Assembly (NCBI RefSeq): GCF_012933505.1
Contig: NZ_JABBNB010000045.1
Location: 1 to 38,231, forward strand
DNA from: Gordonia asplenii
GTDB lineage: Bacteria; Actinomycetota; Actinomycetes; Mycobacteriales; Mycobacteriaceae
DNA: 38,231 nucleotides
Direction: 5' to 3'
This document shows positions 6,855-15,934 of the stretch, piece by piece. The notes under the pieces are model-generated. The model made no database searches, had not been told where the DNA came from, and saw only the letters and a program-made list of their open reading frames with translations. Within the stretch, counting starts at the first letter, position 1. Each line of letters starts with the position of its first letter. The position numbers and the translations under genes are program-made.

Positions 6855-8443
6855 AATTCAACTTGGTCGACGACCCATGGATCGTCGCGCGAACCGTCTC
6901 AAACACACCGACCACCGTGTCGCTGCGCGAGCTGTTCCACCGCGCGGGCCAGTTGACGAGGGTAGCCGGCGAACTTCCGACACAGGACTTCGCGGTACTA
7001 CGGATCGCTCTTGCAGTGCTGTACCGCACACTGTGGCTTCGAGACGAGACCTACGACGACATCGATATCGGTGAACTGTGGAGCGCAGAAGCGCTGCCCC
7101 TGACCGAAATCGATGCGTACCTCGACTCGTGGCGGCACCGGTTCGAGTTGTTCGACGCAGATCAGCCGTTCATGCTGGTTCCCGATCTCGTGACCGCGTC
7201 GGGCAACACATCTGGGCTCGAGGCGCTGGTCGCCGGTTCACCGGGAGTCGGCAGTCTCTTCACGATGCAACAGCACGTCGACTCCCTCACACCTGCCGAA
7301 GCTGCCCGCTGGCTCATTCATTGCCAGGCATTCGACATCAGCGGCATCAAGCCGGGAGCCGTCGGAGACGCGCGCGTCAAGGGCGGCAAAGGCTATCCTC
7401 TCGGCATCGGTTGGGCAGGCTGGTTGGGCGGACTCACCGTCGAAGGATCGACGCTGCGCGAAACTCTGATCCACAACTTCGTACCGCCAGAACACGAAGA
7501 TCCCGACGACCTGCCGCTGTGGGAGCTCGCACCGCTGACCGCGGCGGAGCGACAAGGCGTCGAGCCGCACGGCCCCATCGGACTGTTCACCTGGCCGATT
7601 CGCCGAATCCGGCTGTACCACAACGGCACTCACGTAACCGATGCGTTGATATCGAATGGCGATCCGGTCCCCTACTGGCGGCAACAAGCAGTCGAACCGA
7701 TGTCAGCGTGGCGATACAGCGACCCCCAGACGAAGAAGTACAAATCAACGATATTCATGCCTCGCCAGCATGACGCCGGTCGCTCGTTGTGGCGCAGTCT
7801 CAGCGCACTCCTGCCCGCCGATGCCGCTAACACCGGCATGACCAAAGATGGCACACCCCTTGCCCTCCCGGCCCGGTCGTTGCGAGCGCTCGCCAAGCGT
7901 GCAGGCGAACAAGAGATACCCGATCACGTTGTCCGACTCCGCTCCGCGGGCATCGAGTACGGGCCGCAGAACAGCACGTACTCCGAGCTCATCACCGGCG
8001 GCCTGACCTTTCACCCGACCCTCGCAATGCCGGGGAGTCTCGCCCGAGTGTGCGTCGACGATGCGCTAGATCGCGCCGACAAGGTCGCGCGAGCACTCGG
8101 CTCACTGGGCGGCGACATCGCTATCGCATCCGGCGGCGACGTCGAGCCTGCACGAAGCATCGCCCGCGAGCGCGCCTACACCATTATGGGAGCGCTCTTC
8201 AGCGAGTGGCTGCCCACCGTCACCGACGACAACGCCGACGCGCGGTTGACAGTCTGGACCGAAGTGATCCGGCGGAAGGTATCGGAAGCTGCCAGGCAAA
8301 TCGTCGACAACGCGCCTCCTGCCGCGCTCGCGGTACGAGAAGTCAAGGGCCACACCGTGTCCGCCGGCACTGCCGATCTGTGGTTCAAGAAAAACATGGA
8401 CTACGTTCTCGGCGAGCCAGCGCCCGAACCTCCCATGCCATGA
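6851..8443 (+). CDS. cse1: Cascade large subunit Cse1/CasA (Cas8e)
   Basis: This 530-aa protein is the large subunit of type I-E Cascade, which reads the PAM, helps open the DNA and recruits Cas3. It begins MKFNLVDDPWIVAR, the usual start of the family, and its length is normal. The region GDARVKGGKGYPLGIGWAGW (about 175-194) resembles the Cse1 segment that carries the PAM-sensing loop. The ATG at 6851 overlaps the cas3 stop (ATGA) and has an AGGAGG ribosome-binding site inside the cas3 end. The frame is open further upstream, but that part shadows cas3. The next gene, cse2, follows after a 34-nt gap. Confidence 0.93.
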   Translation: MKFNLVDDPWIVARTVSNTPTTVSLRELFHRAGQLTRVAGELPTQDFAVLRIALAVLYRTLWLRDETYDDIDIGELWSAEALPLTEIDAYLDSWRHRFELFDADQPFMLVPDLVTASGNTSGLEALVAGSPGVGSLFTMQQHVDSLTPAEAARWLIHCQAFDISGIKPGAVGDARVKGGKGYPLGIGWAGWLGGLTVEGSTLRETLIHNFVPPEHEDPDDLPLWELAPLTAAERQGVEPHGPIGLFTWPIRRIRLYHNGTHVTDALISNGDPVPYWRQQAVEPMSAWRYSDPQTKKYKSTIFMPRQHDAGRSLWRSLSALLPADAANTGMTKDGTPLALPARSLRALAKRAGEQEIPDHVVRLRSAGIEYGPQNSTYSELITGGLTFHPTLAMPGSLARVCVDDALDRADKVARALGSLGGDIAIASGGDVEPARSIARERAYTIMGALFSEWLPTVTDDNADARLTVWTEVIRRKVSEAARQIVDNAPPAALAVREVKGHTVSAGTADLWFKKNMDYVLGEPAPEPPMP

Positions 8444-8477
8444 ACAGCCGACAACCGACTATCTCGAAGGAGATCCG

Positions 8478-9137
8478 TTGACAACATCCACCCCGGAACC
8501 TGCACCGCCTGACGCACCATCACAAACCGAACTCGCCGCGCATGTCGCAAAGCTGGCAGGCCGACTACAGCACGGCGCCATCACAAACCTGGCCGGACCT
8601 GTCGCGGATCTCGCACGACTGCGTCGAAGCCTAGATGCCGCGGCCGGCTCCGACCCCGTCGTGTGGCGAATCATTTTCGCGGGCTTTCCAGAACAGCCAG
8701 ATGAGCCGCTACCCAGTCGGGGCGAGTACGCGGCATACCTGTCTGTCTGTCTCTTCGCCATTCACCAACAGTCGAAGAACACCCAGATGCACGGGGGTGG
8801 ACGAACCCATTGTCTCGGCCGCGCAATTCGTCAACTCGCTCAGTCGGGCACTGATGCCGAACCCGACGGCGCGATCGTCAAGCGGTTCAATGCGGTTGTC
8901 ACCGCAGACGATTTCAACGAGGTGATTCATCATCTGAGATCCCTCGTCGGGCTGCTGCGGGTGAGCTCGATCCCCCTCGACTACGGGTTGCTCGCCGACG
9001 ATCTCTACCAATGGCAACTCAGTAGCAAACGGTCGGGTGTCCGCCTGCGCTGGTCACGTGACTTCAGCCGAGTACCGCGCGTACCCAAGACCGGCCTCAA
9101 CACCGACAGCCCCGACCCCGACTCCACCAACGACTAA
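8478..9137 (+). CDS. cse2: Cascade small subunit Cse2/CasB (Cas11)
   Basis: This 219-aa protein is the small subunit that forms the belly of Cascade as a dimer and stabilises the crRNA-DNA hybrid and displaced strand. The family-like segment is GGRTHCLGRAIRQLAQSG (about residues 112-129), with the basic WQLSSKRSGVRLRWSRDF near the C-terminus. The start is TTG at 8478, preceded by AAGGAG with a 5-nt gap. No ATG in this frame fits as well. It lies between cse1 and cas7 in the standard I-E order. The short acidic tail after RVPRVPKT is of unknown role. Confidence 0.9.
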   Translation: MTTSTPEPAPPDAPSQTELAAHVAKLAGRLQHGAITNLAGPVADLARLRRSLDAAAGSDPVVWRIIFAGFPEQPDEPLPSRGEYAAYLSVCLFAIHQQSKNTQMHGGGRTHCLGRAIRQLAQSGTDAEPDGAIVKRFNAVVTADDFNEVIHHLRSLVGLLRVSSIPLDYGLLADDLYQWQLSSKRSGVRLRWSRDFSRVPRVPKTGLNTDSPDPDSTND

Positions 9138-9146
9138 GGACACACC

Positions 9147-10253
9147 ATGAGCCTTTACCTCGACTTCCATGCCATTCAGACCGTTCCACCCGCCAACATC
9201 AACCGCGACGAGGACGGCAGCCCGAAGACGACCATGTTCGGCGGCCGACGTCGCGCGCGGGTGTCCAGCCAGGCATGGAAGCGTGCTATCCGGCGAGACT
9301 TCGCCAACCACCTCGACGAATCGGACCTTGGGGTGCGGTCACTGCGCATCGTCGACCAGGTCGCCGCGTGCATCGCCTCGCTTGACGAATCCTTAAGCGA
9401 GAGAGCAGAAGAACTGGCGGTCGGAGCGGTTACCGCAGCGGGTATCAAGGTCGAAAAGAACAAGGCGCGCCGCAACGACCCCGCCGAGGACTACCAGAAA
9501 ACTGGGGCGCTCCTATTCCTCAGCAACCCACAAATCGACGCACTGGCCGAGCTGGCGATCCGATCAGGTGGAAAGCCTGACCGAAAAGACGCGAAAGCTG
9601 TTCTCAGCAAGGGCAATTCGATCGATCTGGCCCTGTTCGGCAGAATGATCGCAGACTCCCCTGACTTGAATGTCGACGCCGCCGCGCAGGTTGCCCACGC
9701 GATCGGAGTGCATTCTGTCGTGCCCGAGTTCGACTATTTCACCGCGGTCGATGACAAGTCCCCAGATGACAACGCGGGCGCCGGGATGATCGGCACCGTC
9801 GAGTTCAATGCATCGACGCTGTATCGCTATGCCACGGTGAATGTTTCGGCATTGCGGGCAAATCTGGGTGACGACGAGGCCACCGCCCGCGCCGTCGAGG
9901 CTTTCACGCGTTCGTTCATCACCTCGATGCCGACTGGAAAGCAGAACACTTTCGCGAACCGAACTGTCCCGGAATTCGTGCTCACCGTCGTCCGCGACGA
10001 TCAGCCGATCAATCTGGCCGGCGCGTTCGAGAACGCTCTCGATGAATCCGGTGACCGCGCGAAAGCTGCTGCTGAACGAATCCTCGCGAAGGCCAAGGTG
10101 ATTCACGACGCATTCGCACCCCCGGTATCGGCACAGGTGATCACCACCACCGACGTCACCGTACCCGAGGAGATGGCAAGCTCCACCACACTGCCGCGTC
10201 TTATCGCCTCGCTCGGCGATGTGGTGCTCGGGCGGTCCGGGGCGTCCGCATGA
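9147..10253 (+). CDS. cas7e: Cascade backbone subunit Cas7 (Cse4/CasC)
   Basis: This 368-aa protein is the backbone subunit; six copies coat the crRNA spacer in Cascade. The N-terminal signature is NRDEDGSPKTTMFGGRR followed by RARVSSQAWKRAIRR, typical of Cas7e. MPTGKQNTFANRTVPEF near residue 260 is also characteristic. Cas7 thumbs kink the hybrid every sixth base, which explains why mismatches at spacer positions 6, 12 and 18 can be tolerated at the predicted operator upstream of cas3. The start is an ATG with AAGGA upstream, 9 nt after cse2. Its end overlaps cas5 by 4 nt. Confidence 0.95.
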   Translation: MSLYLDFHAIQTVPPANINRDEDGSPKTTMFGGRRRARVSSQAWKRAIRRDFANHLDESDLGVRSLRIVDQVAACIASLDESLSERAEELAVGAVTAAGIKVEKNKARRNDPAEDYQKTGALLFLSNPQIDALAELAIRSGGKPDRKDAKAVLSKGNSIDLALFGRMIADSPDLNVDAAAQVAHAIGVHSVVPEFDYFTAVDDKSPDDNAGAGMIGTVEFNASTLYRYATVNVSALRANLGDDEATARAVEAFTRSFITSMPTGKQNTFANRTVPEFVLTVVRDDQPINLAGAFENALDESGDRAKAAAERILAKAKVIHDAFAPPVSAQVITTTDVTVPEEMASSTTLPRLIASLGDVVLGRSGASA

Positions 10254-10945
10254 CAACGCTCCTGATCGGGCTTGAGGCTCCGCTGCAATCGTGGGGCGAC
10301 TCGAGCCGATTCACCGAACGTAAGACCCGGCCAGAGCCCACGAAGAGTGGAGTTCTCGGACTTCTCGCGGCGGCGCTGGGTCGGCGCCGAACCGACCCCA
10401 TCGAAGATCTGGTAGCGCTGACATTTGGGGTCCGAACCGATCAAGCTGGCGAGCTGACGCGAGACTTTCAGACCGCAATCGATTGGCGCACAGGAAAATC
10501 CAAGCCGTTGTCCCACCGCTACTACCTCGCCGACGCTAAGTTCGTCGCAGGCATCGAAGGTAGTGAGACGCTGATAGCCGGAATAGCGGAGGCGCTCATC
10601 CGCCCGACGTTTCCGTTGTATCTGGGACGACGTTCGTGTCCGCCGGCAGGTCCGATGACGACGTCGATTACCTCCACACCGCTATCGCAGGCACTCCGAG
10701 AGGCAGAATGGACGGCGTCGGCGCGGCATCGCGCCAAGCAGGCGAGGTCAGTGACACTGCCGATCGTGCGGGATGCGGTGGCAGGCGACGAGGTCAGCGA
10801 GACCATCCGCGACACGCCGGTGTCGTTCGACCCGACCGATCGGCAGTACACGTGGCGCAACGTCGTCTACGACGTCGTGCACATGCCGAATCCCGATTCC
10901 ACGTCGAAGGGCTATGACTGGCTGGCCGCACTGGGGGGCAATTGA
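10250..10945 (+). CDS. cas5e: Cascade subunit Cas5 (CasD)
   Basis: This 231-aa protein is the Cas5 subunit, which caps the 5' handle of the crRNA and contacts Cse1. It starts MTTLLIGLEAPLQSWGDSSR, with the LxxPLQSWG motif of Cas5, and carries the glycine-containing segment KSGVLGLLAAALGRRR. The region HRYYLADAKFVAGIEG and the C-terminal FDPTDRQYTWRNVVYD fit the I-E subtype. Length is normal. The ATG overlaps the cas7 stop (ATGA), and its own TGA is shared with the cas6e start region, showing a tightly coupled operon. Confidence 0.93.
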   Translation: MTTLLIGLEAPLQSWGDSSRFTERKTRPEPTKSGVLGLLAAALGRRRTDPIEDLVALTFGVRTDQAGELTRDFQTAIDWRTGKSKPLSHRYYLADAKFVAGIEGSETLIAGIAEALIRPTFPLYLGRRSCPPAGPMTTSITSTPLSQALREAEWTASARHRAKQARSVTLPIVRDAVAGDEVSETIRDTPVSFDPTDRQYTWRNVVYDVVHMPNPDSTSKGYDWLAALGGN

Positions 10946-11610
10946 TGTACATGTCGAGAATCGCGTTGAACAGGCGACGTCGAGGGGCGATGAAGCTGCT
11001 GACCAACAGGCATGCGATGCACGCCGCCGTGATGTCGTCGTTCGCACCGGGCACCGAGACCACCACCGACGACGGCCGGGTGTTGTGGCGCGTCGACCGT
11101 GACGGTGAAGAGTTGAACCTGCTCATCATCAGCCCGGCCAGGCCGTGTCTCGTCCATATCGCCGAACAAGCCGGCTGGACCACTGAAAACACCTGGGCGA
11201 CAAGAAATTATGCGCCCTTCCTCGCCTCGATCGAGCGAGGTGGACGCTACCTGTTCCGAATGGTGGGAAATCCGACGCACACCCTGTCGGACGGCAGAGG
11301 TAAACGGGTCGTCGCACATCGGACCGTGGAGCATCAACGAAACTGGTTGATCGGCAAGGGCGCGCTGGATGGTTTCGAGGTCGCTGCGTCGAGCGCCGAC
11401 GGCGGGGCGCTGGCGCTCGAACTGAGCGAGCGCAGCGTCGAAACTTTTCGGCGGCAGGATAGAACTGTTCATCTGACGACTACCAGGTTCGACGGTGAGC
11501 TCTTGGTGTCCGATCCTGATGCTCTGCGCCGCGCATTGACGCACGGTGTCGGACGCGGAAAAGGCTACGGATGTGGCTTGATCACGTTGTTGCCCAAGGA
11601 ATCTGCGTGA
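10945..11610 (+). CDS. cas6e: CRISPR pre-crRNA endoribonuclease Cas6e (CasE)
   Basis: This 221-aa protein cuts pre-crRNA at the 3' base of each repeat hairpin and stays bound to it. The N-terminus MYMSRIALNRRRRGAMKLL and MHAAVMSSF are typical of Cas6e. The first His of this segment (RHAMHAA) is in the usual catalytic position. The C-terminal glycine-rich loop is GVGRGKGYGCGLITL. I use the ATG at 10945, whose first base is the last base of the cas5 TGA; TTG at 10942 and ATG at 10951 are alternatives. In a standard I-E operon cas1 and cas2 would follow. Here only a cas1-like stub does. Confidence 0.93.
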   Translation: MYMSRIALNRRRRGAMKLLTNRHAMHAAVMSSFAPGTETTTDDGRVLWRVDRDGEELNLLIISPARPCLVHIAEQAGWTTENTWATRNYAPFLASIERGGRYLFRMVGNPTHTLSDGRGKRVVAHRTVEHQRNWLIGKGALDGFEVAASSADGGALALELSERSVETFRRQDRTVHLTTTRFDGELLVSDPDALRRALTHGVGRGKGYGCGLITLLPKESA

Positions 11611-11611
11611 A

Positions 11612-11665
11612 ATGAAGGAGATCCCGGGTACTCGCCCAAGCCGGCCGAGCGAGTTGATGCGAGTT
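11612..11665 (+). pseudogene. cas1 5' remnant (adaptation module deleted)
   Basis: Immediately after the cas6e stop, an ATG at 11612 opens a frame reading MKEIPGTRPSRPSELMRV. The IPGTRP..ELMRV pattern resembles the start of actinobacterial type I-E Cas1. The expected continuation (a DRxSFLYxE-like strand) is absent. After 11665 the frame reads unrelated residues and stops at 11788 inside the first CRISPR repeat. This is the position where cas1-cas2 would normally begin. I infer a deletion with its left breakpoint near 11665. Recognition rests on about 15 residues and my memory of the family. Confidence 0.6.
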
Positions 11666-11763
11666 CGCGGCGGGTGGAGCAACGCCTCGAAGGTGCGTCG
11701 AGCCAAACGACGAAAGTTAATGAGAGTCCTGCTACCGTCCCACTGCGGCGCAGGTCAGCAAGT
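11666..11763 (+). promoter_or_regulatory. Leader-side region of the CRISPR array
   Basis: These 98 nt separate the cas1-like stub from the first repeat, on the side where the leader should lie given repeat orientation. An AT-richer patch (CGAAAGTTAATGAGAG, about 11710-11725) and TGCTACCGT follow, but no clear promoter hexamers stand out. The region may be a truncated leader. The array may instead rely on read-through from the cas operon. Confidence 0.35.
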
Positions 11764-14700
11764 GTGCGCCCCACGCGAGCGAGGATGATCCCTGTGGGAC
11801 GACATGGGGTCAGCAGTGGCCGGAGTGCGCCCCGCGCGAGCGGGGATGATCCCGGAGCTTCCCACGGGACCGCGAAAACAAACGGGTGCGCCCCGCGCAA
11901 GCGGGGATGATCCGGCGCGGCCGATGCGCGCGGAATAGGCCCGATCGTGCGCTCCGCCCGAACGGGGATGATCCCGACGCGGTGGAGATCATGCGCGGCG
12001 GGGCCGAGTGCTCCCCGCGCGAGCGGGGATGATCCCCCCGCGTCGGCGCCCGCCGACCGCATCGCCAGTGCGCCGCGCCCCGCGCGAGCGGGGATGATCC
12101 CCATTCGCCCAGTCCGTCACACTCTTCGCACACGTGCGCCCCGCGCGAGCGGGGATGACCCGAACCCGAAGCTGCGCTCCAATGCACCCGCCGCGTGCGC
12201 CCCGCGCGAGCGGGGATGACCCTAACGACCCGTTCCAAGCGTTGCGCGTGCTCATGTGCGCCCCGCGCGAGCGGGGATGACCCCCGGGTGCCCTGCCACG
12301 CGGATGTCTTGTTGGAGTGCGCCCCGCGCGAGCGGGGATGACCCCTGCCCGCGTGGTAGGAGGCCGGACAGCACCGAGTGCGCCCCGCGCGAGCGGGGAT
12401 GACCCGTGCGGCCGCACGGGGCTGTGCCACTTTGCACAGTGCGCCCCGCGCGAGCGGGGATGACCCCGAGGCTGACGATGACTTTTACGGCGACACTGAG
12501 TGCGCCCCGCGCGAGCGGGGATGACCCGGTGTGGGACGGCGGCGACCAGAAGAGCGCAATGTGCGCCCCGCGCGAGCGGGGATGACCCCTCTCAAGGAAT
12601 CCGGCGCGGGCGACGACCTTGGTGCGCCCCGCGCGAGCGGGGATGACCCTGTCGAAAGCCACTGCGCGCGAGTCATGTTCGCGTGCGCCCCGCGCGAGCG
12701 GGGATGACCCGTTTCACGATGCCCACTCCTGGCGCCCAGATCGGTGCGCCCCGCGCGAGCGGGGATGACCCCGCGTATATCGGCGTGTTCCTGGTCGACA
12801 CCACGTGCGCCCCGCGCGAGCGGGGATGACCCCAACTGTTCTTGCCCAACATCCGGCGAGCTCGCGTGCGCCCCGCGCGAGCGGGGATGACCCCTACAGT
12901 TTGACTAGCCCGATTACAGAATCGCGGTGCGCCCCGCGCGAGCGGGGATGACCCCTCGACGCGGTGCGCGCACAGTGCCAGCGGTCCGTGCGCCCCGCGC
13001 GAGCGGGGATGACCCCCGCGAGGGTTGACGCTCAACAAGGGCACCCTGGTGCGCCCCGCGCGAGCGGGGATGACCCCGCGAACAGTTGCGGCGTGTCGCG
13101 CACGACCTCGTGCGCCCCGCGCGAGCGGGGATGACCCCGAGGCCACCAATAGCCTCATCGACTTGCTGGGGTGCGCCCCGCGCGAGCGGGGATGACCCTC
13201 GTGGCGCGAGGTGCGGGTTGCCGAGGGAGTTGTGCGCCCCGCGCGAGCGGGGATGACCCGTGCGGCTCAGCAGGCCGTTGACGCCGGGGTAGGTGCGCCC
13301 CGCGCGAGCGGGGATGACCCCGGCCAGCGTCGAAGGCTGCTGGGCGACGATCGGTGCGCCCCGCGCGAGCGGGGATGACCCCACGATCAAGTCCGGCGCG
13401 ATGGACTTGCTGAAGTGCGCCCCGCGCGAGCGGGGATGACCCCACGCTGTCCCACTCGATCTGACCGGTCAGCGTGTGCGCCCCGCGCGAGCGGGGATGA
13501 CCCCGTCGCAATGTACGAGCCGGGCCAAGACATCTCGTGCGCCCCGCGCGAGCGGGGATGACCCCGATTCTGGGAGGGTGTGCGCGCGGCTTTGATCGTG
13601 CGCCCCGCGCGAGCGGGGATGACCCCGCATCCATCGCCGCCTGGTGCCGTTCGACGGGGTGCGCCCCGCGCGAGCGGGGATGACCCCGCGGGCGCCAACC
13701 GGCCGATCGACTCACCGAAGTGCGCCCCGCGCGAGCGGGGATGACCCCAGGCCCGCAAGGACCTGCAGGACTGGTTGAAGGCGCGCCCCGCGCGAGCGGG
13801 GATGACCCCTGCAACTCGGCCGCGATGCCGGTGAGATCGTCGTGCGCCCCGCGCGACCGGGGATGACCCCGTCTTCGCCGCGCTCTTCTCCAGCGCATCG
13901 AAGTGCGCCCCGCGCGAGCGGGGATGACCCCATGCGAGACATCGACCCGCCGATTCCGCCGGCGTGCGCCCCGCGCGAGCGGGGATGACCCCCTGCCGCC
14001 GGCCGCACTCATCCTGCTCGACGAGGTGCGCCCCGCGCGAGCGGGGATGACCCGTTGCCGCTGTTTCGCGACCGCCCAGTTGTTGGGTGCGCCCCGCGCG
14101 AGCGGGGATGACCCGGACCGGCCATGAGTGATCTCGTCATGCCGTGTGTGCGCCCCGCGCGAGCGGGGATGACCCCGGCGATGTGATTGGCGTGTGGTTG
14201 CGATGGGGTGCGCCCGCGCGAGCGGGAATGACCCCGACAGGTAGTCTCGTTTCTTCGCCCCTTCCGCGTGCGCCCCGCGCGAGCGGGGATGACCCCGGGC
14301 CGAAGGTATGGCCGACCTCGCCGACATGGTGCGCCCCACGCGAGCGGGGATGACCCCGCCTATATCGGCGTCTATGCAGTCAATAAGACGTGCGCCCCGC
14401 GCGAGCGGGGATGACCCTTAAGGGCTTCTATGATCCGAAGACGGGGAAGTGTGCGCCCCGCGCGAGCGGGGATGACCCCCTCCGGCTGGTATGCCGTCGA
14501 AGCAGAATCGGGTGCGCCCCGCGCGAGCGGGGATGACCCCGTGATCGCATTCGCCTGGAATAACGTGATTAAGTGCGCCCCGCGCGAGCGGGGATGACCC
14601 CGTCAAGGCCTCGACGTATCCGGGTCACCAGGAGTGCGCCCCGCGCGAGCGGGGATGACCCCATCCCCGCCAGCTCGCCACGGTTCGAAACCCGGTGCGC

Positions 14701-15452
14701 CCGCGCGAGCGGGGATGACCCCGGCGACACCTACACGCTGAGCACCGACACTGTGTGCGCCCCGCGCGAGCGGGGATGACCCCTGTATCGTTTGAAGCAG
14801 CGTCTTGGTGTGGGTGTGCGCCCCGCGCGAGCGGGGATGACCCCCGGATCGGCCACGATCTCGGCGTCTGACGAAGGTGCGCCCCGCGCGAGCGGGGATG
14901 ACCCCCGGAGAAGATTGCTGTAGCGAACGAGAAGGGGGTGCGCCCCGCGCGAGCGGGGATGACCCGTCGGATCAGTTCATTAAGGCCACTTCCGCTGGGT
15001 GCGCCCCGCGCGAGCGGGGATGACCCGTCGCATGGAGATTGATCCGAGCTGGCCGTCGAGTGCGCCCCGCGCGAGCGGGGATGACCCTGTGACCGGTGAC
15101 GCGCAGAAGAAACTCGATCTCGTGCGCCCCGCGCGAGCGGAGATGACCCGTCGCCTCCTGGGTCGGTGACTCCCGAGGGCGTGCGCCCCGCGCGAGCGGG
15201 GATGACCCCCATCCGTACAGAGTCGACAGGACGCTGCCCCAGTGCGCCCCGCGCGAGCGGGGATGACCCCAACGGACCAGCAACAGCAGTAGACGCGGCA
15301 TTGTGCGCCCCGCGCGAGCGGGGATGATCCCAACGTGGCGCCTATCTTGTATAGACGCCTAATGTGCGCCTCGCGCGAGCGGGGATGATCCCGTTTGGTC
15401 CTCCGACCCGACGGCGCCGATGAAGTGCGCCCGCGCGAGCGGGGATGATCTG
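11764..15452 (+). CRISPR. Type I-E CRISPR array, 61 repeats and 60 spacers
   Basis: The repeats begin GTGCGCCCC, form a CCCCGC/GCGGGG hairpin with a GCGA loop and end ATGACCC plus a variable 29th base, usually C. The period is 61 nt (29 plus 32) almost throughout. crRNA orientation is plus, since the 8-nt handle follows the hairpin. Repeats 1-6 and 59-61 carry ATGATCC; repeats 7-58 carry ATGACCC. Repeats 1, 3, 4 and 6 have further changes, and repeat 6 (about 12068-12101) has a 4-nt slippage. Repeats at 14208, 14695 and 15425 lack one C of the CCCC run. Spacers 17 and 43 share a related core. Spacer origins were not searched. Confidence 0.99.
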
Positions 15453-15934
15453 GCGGCCACGGTCATGGGATGACCCACCCCCGGAATACGCCCACCCCAC
15501 CCAAACGTTGAAACAAACACAGAGAACCCGACATTTCCCCCGACGAAAGCAGAAATATCCCGCCCCCAGCAAGCACCAGAAACCTAACCCCAGTAGCCCA
15601 CGACCTGCCTCGACACCAAATTCACAGCCTTCTGCAAGCACGCAGCTAGCACTGGTCGCCTAACCTCGATAGAAACCGATACTCGACTCACCGAACGACA
15701 TCACCCCAGCGCATCGTGTCATTTGTCCAACTGTCAAAAACTGCAGCTAGCGGCCTTTTGGGGCACTCTCGTTAACAGATTCACACCAAAAAGCGACCAC
15801 CTAGTTAGCGCAGCGCTACCCCGCGTGGGCTAGAGTTCGCTAGAACCAGTTCGAGTGACGCATGCCACAGCTGATCTTCACCACAGCGAATCGGCGTCGC
15901 ACAGCTCGATCCGACACAACGAGGTGATGATCCG
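15453..15934. other. Intergenic region between CRISPR array and CocE-type hydrolase
   Basis: This 482-nt stretch has no convincing gene. The only longer frame is a low-complexity Cys/Gly/Trp-rich minus-strand reading that runs into the array. A fragment matching a repeat 3' end (GGGATGACCC, 15467-15476) follows the last repeat. TAGAGT near 15831 is a possible -10 for the downstream hydrolase, but I see no matching -35. Confidence 0.5.

Noticed and set aside
11810..15333. Many minus-strand open frames rich in SSPLARGA, IPARAGRT and GHPRSRGAH, up to 394 codons
   Set aside because: They are translations of CRISPR repeats, whose 61-nt unit cycles through all frames. They have no start signals and no protein-like conservation.
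15342..15641. 99-codon minus-strand frame after the array
   Set aside because: Cys/Trp/Gly-rich composition, runs into CRISPR repeats, no ribosome-binding site or homologous motif.
15453..15934. CRISPR leader on the right side of the array
   Set aside because: Repeat orientation (hairpin then ATGACCC handle on the plus strand) places the leader on the left; no promoter pointing into the array was seen on the right.
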